Source of the DNA: Verrucomicrobia bacterium UBA4286
GTDB taxonomy: Bacteria; Verrucomicrobiota; Kiritimatiellia; RFP12; UBA1067
Direction of reading: 5' to 3'
NCBI GenBank assembly: GCA_002395905.1
Contig: DGVK01000122.1
Span: forward strand, 1 to 14,594
DNA: 14,594 nucleotides
The notes under the pieces are model-generated. The model did no database searches, was not told the origin of the DNA, and saw only the letters and a list, made by a program, of their open reading frames with translations. Shown here one piece after another: positions 8,101-13,707 of the stretch (position 1 is its first letter; every line of letters starts with the position of its first letter). The position numbers were made by a program, and so were the translations under genes.

Positions 8101-8259
8101 GCAGGCCATTATACTCTGCTGACTGCGACAGCCATCTCCGGCTCGGCGACACTTGACGTGAACGGTCTCCCGGAAGGACGCAGGGCTGTTCTGCATGTCG
8201 AAACGAGTGAAATCTGGCTTGAGATTCTTTCGCCAGGTCTTATGATCATCGTGCGCTGA
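5149..8259 (+). CDS. Large secreted beta-rich surface protein with two LamG-like modules
   Basis: This is a 1036-residue exported protein. Its order is: a signal peptide (KHHMLATLFALASLFASAAA); about 22-310, a Gly/Ser/Thr/Asn-rich beta-strand region resembling beta-helix or autotransporter-passenger sequence; about 317-595, a first module opening with VSHWFDASDES and closing with YLAEKWGL; a linker; about 664-905, a second module opening with VGWYDPDF and closing with YLMYKWFGDLN; and about 910-1036, a C-terminal beta domain with GATVTV and GHYTLLTATAISG motifs. The modules resemble the concanavalin/LamG-like units of PVC-bacterial surface proteins. No autotransporter barrel, LPXTG or PEP-CTERM anchor is seen. 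A 16-base repeat (7888-7903 and 8062-8077) encodes the GATV turns. Much of the gene is visibly less GC-rich than its neighbours. First in a five-gene run, it may bind glycan or act in adhesion (inference). Confidence 0.8.
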   Translation: MKHHMLATLFALASLFASAAATVTNVPANGSLELTSGDNKDNTIIVAAGGATITFANGSGNKTFYPHLVVSGGVVRVSSSGFSRYRFVSGVRAVDGGSLEIDGVSTISIDRKTIPDPTDIMPATGPLCDFDNVSFTSGSGKLALNYNATVRRLPNCKIVVEPGDSAVSTTVALASTDSNAAAALLDNGSLCLTNFNAIALTANALPGRCNVQVSPGRTFKFDQGNLSADGLTLTPSSGATGLFNIELLGRGATVCFANDGGKNIRCESNITGLGEILFKPNSGTVITRFRGMAYTATDSSSFSIPVDTANEPVPTESWKSKVSHWFDASDESTLVPFSFDPSVWGGNWVSAKNEFDGNQLVIGMKDKVEGSTVSLYNKRLWSTGGRFSASQYHLQVLPYRVKDGLNGKTYLSCGKRGVSSDGAKYDSNGNLISSTENRRLKFWSSTAIDGSTVPSGDYAKISASYAILVFGSQNGGGEAVIGTDGNQVSGNGSFVRQSGIDKAWTTRDGYSMHADGLTVNPKNAKPNGGWQILSIDMSATNTLVNGLGPMDANAGETDCGGQNYAEVIFFSEKPTTVERAACERYLAEKWGLESSYAQWDVQYAQLSGSSGTVTLYDDARTTYDSVEEIAAEGSFSGTVIIPAEKTLVIEKPLPPTEADVSETNRVGWYDPDFSGAVVYDATALGHDDLLYALYGRTLVNLCTDDNDIWFTSGWRGDSGAVNNFAPSVSRSARGALTTGPKRNWLNFKESYGDSLGNMIRSRKVSSGVNGSMYGMKVRQGFFVVDTSSGGGDIFNTDATFSKGKIKPRTDGSDSSKPIWRDGTVAMSGTWLDTDEINGAERGYNGRAEVLSFATESETLNVGYVANYSGSHAEIVGEFILYSQPLEDAARTKVQEYLMYKWFGDLNGKYADYSGATVTGAGTVKSPTLRNLPKFGDNFTGELVGGSRLEFNLGADGVADALAIGRELALEDGATVTVNVSGKPAAGHYTLLTATAISGSATLDVNGLPEGRRAVLHVETSEIWLEILSPGLMIIVR

Positions 8260-8274
8260 CCACGGAAGCTGTAC

Positions 8275-8279
8275 AGGAG
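8275..8279 (+). promoter_or_regulatory. Ribosome binding site supporting a TTG start
   Basis: AGGAG lies nine bases before TTG 8289. It supports TTG as the initiation codon of the phosphoesterase, because no in-frame ATG gives a complete signal peptide. Confidence 0.6.
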
Positions 8280-8288
8280 CTGGCGAAA

Positions 8289-9305
8289 TTGAAGTGTGAC
8301 AGGAGATCGTTCCTTGCGCTTGCGGCGGCAGGGTTTGCAGGGTGCGTCACAGACGGCGACAGTTTGCCTGCGGCTGAGACCGCAGGCGCGGCTGATGGCG
8401 CGGCGGACGCGTCCGCCGGGAAGTTCGACGAGAATCTGAGCATTGTTTTCTCCGACGCGCACGTGTGCGGAGAGGATGTCCGCGCGGCGGAGTTCACTCC
8501 AAAGCGCCTTGCGGCGTTTGTCGACGAGGTTCTGGCGATGCGGCCCAGACCGAAGCGCGTTGTCCATCTCGGCGACCTCGCCTATCTTCACGGACATCCG
8601 GCGGACTACGCCATCGCCAAGCCGATTCTCCAGCGGCTGGAGGACGCGGGCATAGAGCTTGTATTCTGCATGGGAAACCACGACCGCAGAAGCGAGTTCG
8701 CCAGGCTCTGGCCGGGCCGCCTTGAAGCGTCGCCTGTGCCGGGGAAGTTCGTGTCGGTAACTTCGCTAGGCACCGCCGATCTGGTGATTCTCGACGGACT
8801 TCAGGGAACGGACGACCGCCTGCTTACGGACATGGGGCCTGGCAACGGTCTCATGACACCAGACCTGTTCGCGTGGATAAAGAAGAACCTTCCGAAGCGC
8901 GAGCGCCCGTTCTTTGTCGCGTCGCACTTTCCGGTCGATGATTTCAAGACGTCCGACAAGAAGCACGGACACCTCGGTCGCTGGCTCATAAAGAACGCCC
9001 CCATGTGCGTCGGCTATCTTTACGGGCATCTCCACCGCTGGCGTCCCGAGTGGATTCACGGTTCATGGAAGGAGCGCGCGACCCTGCGAACGCTTTGCAT
9101 GCCGTCGAACGCGCTTTGGGGCGATATCGGATATGTGAAGATGCGTACTTTCGCGGATCGCGCGGTGTGCTCGCTTGAGCTAAAGGATTTCTATTTCCCG
9201 GCGGAGCCGCGCGATCCGGGCGACCGTCTGGCGTCGTGGCGCGTGAAGATCGAGGAGACGCGCGGCGCGACCTGCACATTTCTTTACGACAGGCAGGGGG
9301 GCTGA
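8289..9305 (+). CDS. Tat-exported lipoprotein, calcineurin-like metallophosphoesterase
   Basis: This is a 338-residue phosphoesterase with the full set of dinuclear-metal motifs: FSDAH (Asp56, His58), GDLAY (Asp96), MGNHDRR (Asn130, His131), ASHFP (His213) and YGHLH (His247, His249). The family hydrolyses phosphomonoesters or phosphodiesters; the substrate is not evident. The N-terminus KCDRRSFLALAAAGFAGC combines a twin-arginine motif with a lipobox-like FAGC, so it is probably exported folded through Tat and anchored as a lipoprotein at Cys20. This depends on the TTG start at 8289, backed by AGGAG at 8275-8279. It begins 29 bases after the surface-protein stop with no terminator between, and ends two bases before the GDPD gene. 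The product could act on what that enzyme releases. Confidence 0.85.
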   Translation: MKCDRRSFLALAAAGFAGCVTDGDSLPAAETAGAADGAADASAGKFDENLSIVFSDAHVCGEDVRAAEFTPKRLAAFVDEVLAMRPRPKRVVHLGDLAYLHGHPADYAIAKPILQRLEDAGIELVFCMGNHDRRSEFARLWPGRLEASPVPGKFVSVTSLGTADLVILDGLQGTDDRLLTDMGPGNGLMTPDLFAWIKKNLPKRERPFFVASHFPVDDFKTSDKKHGHLGRWLIKNAPMCVGYLYGHLHRWRPEWIHGSWKERATLRTLCMPSNALWGDIGYVKMRTFADRAVCSLELKDFYFPAEPRDPGDRLASWRVKIEETRGATCTFLYDRQGG

Positions 9306-9307
9306 CA

Positions 9308-10120
9308 ATGCGCTTTCGCGAATTCGCCCTGGCCGCTGCGGTCGCGGCGCTCGGTTTTGCGTCCGCAGGAGAGGCGCTTCCGCTAGCCGCGCGGCTCGCT
9401 TCGCGCAGTCCGTTCCTTGTCGCCCATCGCGGATGCACGTCGCTCGCGCCGGAGAACACGGTCGCGTCGTTCATCTGCGCCGCGCGGCTCGGGCTGGACG
9501 CGATAGAGACGGATGTGCGCCTTTCGAAGGACGGCGCGCTTGTATGCGCGCACGACGACGATCTTGTGCGGATGTTCGGCGTGGCGCGCAAGGTCGCCGA
9601 CATGACCCTGGACGAACTGCGCGAGCTTGTGCCGGTGAAGGGGAAGGGCCTCAAGTCGTGGCCGAAGGAGGTGCTTCGCATTCCGACGTTTGCGGAGTAT
9701 CTCGACGTGTGCGAGCGCTATGACAAGGTTCCTTTCATAGAGACGAAGGGCGATGCGGCCATCGTCGCGCCGGTTCTTGAGGAAGTGCGGCGGCGCGGGC
9801 TGCAGAACGTCGCCGTCCTGTCGTGCATACAGTTTGACCACATTTGCGAGGCGAGGCGGCTCGACAAGGAGATATTCGTCCATCACATCTTCAGCGAGCC
9901 ACGGCTTCTCGACGAGTTGGCGGCGATGGGCAACGCGGGGCTTTCGTACAATTACAAGGACCTCTCGGCAGTCCCGGATGGAATTGTCGGGCGTGTCCAC
10001 GCAAAAGGCGTCAAGATGTGCCTAAGGGCCGGAGATTCGCCGGAGGCGGTCGCGAAGATGGTGGAGATGGGGCTGGACTACATACCGACCAATGTCACCG
10101 TCCCTCTGGACTTGAAATGA
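9308..10120 (+). CDS. Secreted glycerophosphodiester phosphodiesterase
   Basis: This is a 270-residue GDPD-family (PI-PLC-like TIM barrel) enzyme. Typical members hydrolyse glycerophosphodiesters to sn-glycerol 3-phosphate plus an alcohol. Visible motifs are AHRGCTSLAPENT (His40, Arg41; usual family 'HRG...PENT'), AIETDVRLSKDG (Glu67 and Asp69, metal ligands) and CAHDDDL (His82, catalytic partner). The family end 'G-V-x...G-x-D-x-I-x-T' is matched by MGLDYIPTN. A signal peptide (about 1-22, FALAAAVAALGFASAGEA) puts it outside the cytoplasm. The ATG at 9308 follows the preceding stop by two bases and has a G-rich ribosome site. The frame stays open 24 codons further upstream, but that would bury the signal peptide inside the previous gene's frame. 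Some family members act on teichoic acids or other substrates, so the exact diester is unknown. Confidence 0.88.
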   Translation: MRFREFALAAAVAALGFASAGEALPLAARLASRSPFLVAHRGCTSLAPENTVASFICAARLGLDAIETDVRLSKDGALVCAHDDDLVRMFGVARKVADMTLDELRELVPVKGKGLKSWPKEVLRIPTFAEYLDVCERYDKVPFIETKGDAAIVAPVLEEVRRRGLQNVAVLSCIQFDHICEARRLDKEIFVHHIFSEPRLLDELAAMGNAGLSYNYKDLSAVPDGIVGRVHAKGVKMCLRAGDSPEAVAKMVEMGLDYIPTNVTVPLDLK

Positions 10121-10150
10121 CAATGTGTGTAAAGAAAAGGATAGAGAATC

Positions 10151-12109
10151 ATGGACTTCAACAGGCGTAATTTTCTGAAGGGCATTTCGCTCGCAGCGTT
10201 CGCAGGCGCCGCGTCGCCCCGGCTCGTTGCCGAGGAAACGACGTTCGCTCTGCCGGAGATGTCCGGCGGGAGACTCAAGCCGGGCGCCCTCCAGGAGGTC
10301 GAGCACGAGGTGGATCTCTGTGTCGTCGGCGGAGGGATCGGCGGCATGCTGGCCGCGATCTCGGCGGCGCGGCGCGGCGCGAAGGTCGCGCTGATGCACG
10401 ATAGGCCAGTCCTGGGCGGCAATGCGTCCAGCGAGATACGAATGTGGATATGCGGCGCTGGAACGCGCGTGCGGAATCTGCAGGAGACGGGCATAATGGA
10501 GGAGATCGCCCTCGACAACATGGCCCGCAATCCTTCGCGCAACTGGTCGATGTGGGACGCGCTTCTCTACGAGAAGGTGCGCTTCGAGCCGAACATCGAT
10601 CTTATCCTCAACTGCGCCTGCTGCGAGGCGAAGATGAACGGCGCGAGAATCGAATCGGTGACAGGCTTCCAGCTTACCACCTACCAGCGCCACACCGTGC
10701 GCGCCAGGATTTTCGCCGACTGTTCGGGAGATTCGATTCTTGCGCCGCTCACAGGCGCGGCTTATCGCGTCGGACGCGAGGCCAGGAGCGAGTTCGGCGA
10801 GGAGTTCGGGATTGAAAGCGCCGACCGCAAAACCATGGGTTCGAGCCTTCTCATCCAGGCGCGAGAGACCGATCACAAGGTCGAGTTCACGCCGCCGAGC
10901 TGGGCCTATGACTTCCCTGACGACGAATCGCTCAACCACAAGCCGCACGACTGCCTCTTGAAGCCTCACACCAACTTCTACTGGATAGAGCTGGGTGGCG
11001 AGGCCGATACGATCGCCGACGCCGAAAAGCTGCGCGACGAGCTCCTTAAGATCGCCTTGGGCGTGTGGGACCACATGAAGAACCACGGCGAGCACGGCGC
11101 GGACAACTGGGAGCTGGAGTGGCTCGGCTTCCTGCCGGGCAAGCGCGAGAGCCGCCGCTATGTAGGCGACTACACCCTCACGCAGGATGATGTCGAGAAC
11201 GGAGGCAGGCGCTTCGAGGACACCGTCGCCTACGGCGGCTGGCAGATCGACAATCATCTGCCGGGCGGTTTCTGGATGAAGTCCAAGGATGGCGCCCACC
11301 TTCAAAAGAAGCGGCTTACGGAGCCTTATGCGATTCCATACCGTGCGCTCTATTCGCGCGACGTCGAGAACCTCATGTTCGCCGGGCGGAACCTCTCCGC
11401 GACACACGCCGCGTTCGCGTCCGCCCGCGTGATGGGAACGATAGGTCTTATGGGCCAGGCGGTCGGGACCGCCGCCGCGCTTGCGGTCGAGAAGGGCGTC
11501 ATGCCGCGGGGCGTCTACGCCGACAGGTCGCTCATGAAGGAGCTGCAGCGGCGATTGATGGACGACGACTGCTTCCTGCCGCATCTGCGCCGCGAGGTGT
11601 CGCCGCTTGCGAAGGAGGCGAAACTCACGGCGGACTACGGCGACGCGAGCGATCTTCTCAACGGAATCGACCGCCGCATATGGGGGCGCGACAACGGTTA
11701 TTTCGGGAAGACCAACCAGGCGGTGACATACGAGTTTGACAAACCGACATTCGTAGGCGGCTTCAGGCTTGTCGTCGATAGCGACCTCGACCGCGAGAAC
11801 TTTGACGGACATCCCGATCTGCTTACAATTCCAATGCCGCTTTTCAGGGGGCGCGGCTACGGCAATACATCGTTCTCGTTCCCGAGGACGGTGCTCAAGC
11901 ATTTCCGCGTGGATGTGAAGGGCGCGGACGGCGCGTGGACGACGGCGTTCGAGACGAAGGAGAACCACCAGCGGCTCGTCCGCGGCAGGATCGGGCGCGA
12001 ATGCCTGGCGGTGAGGCTCATGCCGCTTTCGACGTGGGGCAGCGAGCTTAAAGCCGAAACCTACGGCAGCGCGACCGCCCACATCTTCGCGTTCGAGCCG
12101 ACCGCATGA
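10151..12109 (+). CDS. Tat-exported FAD-dependent oxidoreductase with C-terminal beta domain
   Basis: This is a 652-residue flavoprotein of the FAD_oxidored type. A Tat signal (NRRNFLKGISLAAFAGAAS, Arg5-Arg6) indicates export folded with bound FAD. The Rossmann motif VVGGGIGGMLAAISAARRG (Gly60-Gly65) is followed by the family motif RPVLGGNASSEIRMW (about 85-99) and, near the domain end, LMFAGRNLSATHAAFASARV and GQAVGTAAALAV. The flavin domain spans about 50-470. About 475-652 is an additional region that reads like a beta-sandwich (alternating hydrophobic strands, AVTYEFDKPTFVGGFRLVVD), perhaps a discoidin-like carbohydrate module. AAGGA 10137-10141 is the ribosome site; the previous stop is 30 bases upstream. 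The final ATGA overlaps a possible start of the next gene. The substrate is unknown; sugar or glycoside oxidation fits the neighbouring GH30. Confidence 0.85.
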   Translation: MDFNRRNFLKGISLAAFAGAASPRLVAEETTFALPEMSGGRLKPGALQEVEHEVDLCVVGGGIGGMLAAISAARRGAKVALMHDRPVLGGNASSEIRMWICGAGTRVRNLQETGIMEEIALDNMARNPSRNWSMWDALLYEKVRFEPNIDLILNCACCEAKMNGARIESVTGFQLTTYQRHTVRARIFADCSGDSILAPLTGAAYRVGREARSEFGEEFGIESADRKTMGSSLLIQARETDHKVEFTPPSWAYDFPDDESLNHKPHDCLLKPHTNFYWIELGGEADTIADAEKLRDELLKIALGVWDHMKNHGEHGADNWELEWLGFLPGKRESRRYVGDYTLTQDDVENGGRRFEDTVAYGGWQIDNHLPGGFWMKSKDGAHLQKKRLTEPYAIPYRALYSRDVENLMFAGRNLSATHAAFASARVMGTIGLMGQAVGTAAALAVEKGVMPRGVYADRSLMKELQRRLMDDDCFLPHLRREVSPLAKEAKLTADYGDASDLLNGIDRRIWGRDNGYFGKTNQAVTYEFDKPTFVGGFRLVVDSDLDRENFDGHPDLLTIPMPLFRGRGYGNTSFSFPRTVLKHFRVDVKGADGAWTTAFETKENHQRLVRGRIGRECLAVRLMPLSTWGSELKAETYGSATAHIFAFEPTA

Positions 12110-12127
12110 ATGCAGCTTGGCGGAGGG

Positions 12128-12132
12128 AGGAG
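12128..12132 (+). promoter_or_regulatory. Strong ribosome binding site deciding the GH30 start
   Basis: AGGAG, within the purine run GGAGGGAGGAGAGG, sits six bases before ATG 12139. The upstream alternative ATG 12106 overlaps the flavoprotein stop and has no Shine-Dalgarno, so 12139 is preferred. Confidence 0.6.
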
Positions 12133-12138
12133 AGGCGC

Positions 12139-13536
12139 ATGATTGCACTTGCGGCATTTTTGGCGGCGGCGTTCGTCGCCGCAGAGGGAGGCGAAGAGCT
12201 GCGGCTTTTCCAGACGACCGGGGAGAAGGACTTCCGCGAGATTGCGACGAGCGGCTTCACGATCCATCCGTATCCCGCGGTAGAGTCCCTGGATGTTGAT
12301 GCGGCGGTGGCGAGCCATCCATTCCTGGCCCTCGGCGCGTCGCTCACGGACGCGTCGGCCTGGATCCTGGCCAACATGCCGCCTGAGCGTCGCGACAAGC
12401 TGCTGCGTGAACTGTTCACGCCAGAAGGCTGCAACCTCGGGGCGATACGCCTCAACATGGGCGCGAGCGACTATTCGACGGGGCTCTACTGCTACGACGA
12501 TACGCCAGGCGACGTCGAAATGAAGGATTTTTCGCTTGCGCGCGACGACGAATTCCTCGTGCCTGCGGCGCGGCGCATCAAAGCCCTGCGCCCGGACATC
12601 TTCGTCTTCGCGTCGCCGTGGAGTCCGCCGGGATGGATGAAGACTTCCGGCCTCATGATAGGAGGAAGTCTGCGCGGCGAATTCATGCCGGCGCTCGCCG
12701 CGTACTTCGTCAAATACGTCCAGGGATATGCGGAGCGAGGCCTGCGGATCGACGCGGTGACACCGCAGAACGAGTCTGTTTACGACACCGGGGGGCAGTA
12801 TCCGAGCTGCACGTATTCGGCGGCGCAGGAGGGCGCGTTTGTGCGCGACCATCTCGCGCCCGCGTTCCGCAGGGCGGGGCTCGACACGCGGATATGGGTG
12901 CACGACCACAATCCCAAGGTCAAGGACATCCCTCGTGTCATGGAGCTTCTCGGCATGCCGGGCCTCGAGGATTCGGTCGATGGCGTCGCATGGCATTTCT
13001 ACTGCGAGCCGTCCTGCGCGACGAATCTGCCTGTGGTGAAGGCGGCGCATCCGAAGATTAGGTTCTACCACACCGAGAATGGCCCGCACGTCATCCTGGA
13101 GGAGCGCACGGAGCTTTGGTGGGCGGCAAGGGTTTTCGCCATGCTGCAGAACGGCTGCGAGATGTTCACGTCGTGGAATCTGTGTCTTGACGAGCTTGGG
13201 ACGCCTGCGACAGGCGCGCATCTCTGTGGAGGTTTCACGGTGGTCGATTCTGCCTCTCACGATGTCGCGTATTCGCCGCAGTATCGCCTTTTCAGGCATA
13301 TCGGACCGTTTGTGAGGCGCGGCGCGAACATAATGGAGGTCAAGGGGTCTCGCGACGGCACGGAACTCATTCTCTTTCGCAACCCGGACGGGGAATATGT
13401 TCTTGTCGTCGCGTGCGATGGTTCGCTCGTGCGCAGAATCCAGCGGCGGCGGCTTGTCGTGAAATACCGCGGGAAGTACAAGTCGCTTCCGCTCCCCGCC
13501 GGCACATGGTCCGTCTCGACGCTGGTTTTCAAGTGA
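12139..13536 (+). CDS. Secreted GH30-family glycoside hydrolase
   Basis: This is a 465-residue protein resembling GH30 (glucosylceramidase / beta-glucosidase / xylanase clan A enzymes). The signal peptide is MIALAAFLAAAFVAAEGG. Family landmarks run in order: LGASLTDASAW, GAIRLNMGASDYS, FVFASPWSPPGWMKT, AVTPQNES with acid/base Glu212, WHFYCEP, FYHTENGP with nucleophile Glu313, SWNLCLDELG, then FTVVDS...YSPQYRLFRHIGPFVRRGA leading into a short C-terminal beta domain. Retaining hydrolysis of a beta-glycosidic bond is expected; family members include beta-1,6-glucanases, glucosylceramidases and fucosidases, and specificity cannot be set here. Starting at ATG 12106 would add 11 residues (with Arg-rich RREERR). 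It is the last gene of the run; the next gene has its own promoter 171 bases on. Confidence 0.85.
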   Translation: MIALAAFLAAAFVAAEGGEELRLFQTTGEKDFREIATSGFTIHPYPAVESLDVDAAVASHPFLALGASLTDASAWILANMPPERRDKLLRELFTPEGCNLGAIRLNMGASDYSTGLYCYDDTPGDVEMKDFSLARDDEFLVPAARRIKALRPDIFVFASPWSPPGWMKTSGLMIGGSLRGEFMPALAAYFVKYVQGYAERGLRIDAVTPQNESVYDTGGQYPSCTYSAAQEGAFVRDHLAPAFRRAGLDTRIWVHDHNPKVKDIPRVMELLGMPGLEDSVDGVAWHFYCEPSCATNLPVVKAAHPKIRFYHTENGPHVILEERTELWWAARVFAMLQNGCEMFTSWNLCLDELGTPATGAHLCGGFTVVDSASHDVAYSPQYRLFRHIGPFVRRGANIMEVKGSRDGTELILFRNPDGEYVLVVACDGSLVRRIQRRRLVVKYRGKYKSLPLPAGTWSVSTLVFK

Positions 13537-13606
13537 TTTGCATTTTACCTGCACGTCTCGGGCTCAAGTTCGCGCACAACATGCCGGCGGCGTGGAAGTC
13601 GACGGT

Positions 13607-13636
13607 TCCTGTCGCGGGCAGATGCGGCGAACAGGA
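13607..13636. other. Imperfect hairpin upstream of the purF-like gene
   Basis: TCCTGT (13607-13612) pairs with ACAGGA (13631-13636), and the adjacent CGC can pair with GCG (13627-13629) with one bulged base. It lies about 58 bases upstream of the predicted purF-like start and 71 bases after the GH30 stop. No T-run follows, so a classic terminator is not supported. It may be an operator, or chance. Apart from this and the promoter, the 171-base gap shows nothing. Confidence 0.2.
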
Positions 13637-13664
13637 GTGGCGTTCGGCAGACCGACGGCGGTTT

Positions 13665-13673
13665 TGGTATAAT
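13665..13673 (+). promoter_or_regulatory. Extended -10 promoter of the purF-like gene
   Basis: TGG-TATAAT (TATAAT at 13668-13673) is a perfect extended -10. It predicts a start near 13680 and a leader of about 28 bases. AGAAAGG (13691-13697) is the ribosome site, ten bases before ATG 13708. No TTGACA -35 is seen; GGCAG occurs 17 bases upstream, as it does (at 18 bases) at the 5108 promoter. Confidence 0.65.
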
Positions 13674-13707
13674 ATACGCCAATCACACCTAGAAAGGTCA
13701 ACGACAC

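Noticed and set aside
9236..9307. Upstream in-frame ATG for the GDPD gene
   Set aside because: It would place 24 charged residues before a good signal peptide and overlap the preceding gene by 70 bases. ATG 9308 has the expected spacing.
12106..12138. Upstream ATG of the GH30 gene overlapping the flavoprotein stop
   Set aside because: It is possible by ATGA coupling, but ATG 12139 has a very strong AGGAG site and gives a clean signal peptide. Kept only as an alternative.
10022..12157. 711-codon open frame on the minus strand
   Set aside because: It is antisense to the flavoprotein gene, which has clear motifs. The product is His/Arg/Val-rich with no domain, signal or ribosome site. It is a by-product of GC-biased codon positions.
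12061..13554. 497-codon open frame on the minus strand
   Set aside because: It is antisense to the GH30 gene. The composition is low-complexity Arg/His/Ala without recognisable motifs.
13652..13665. Short ACCG/CGGT hairpin followed by TTTT as a terminator for the enzyme operon
   Set aside because: The stem is only four base pairs and the T-run is interrupted. It overlaps the promoter region of the next gene.
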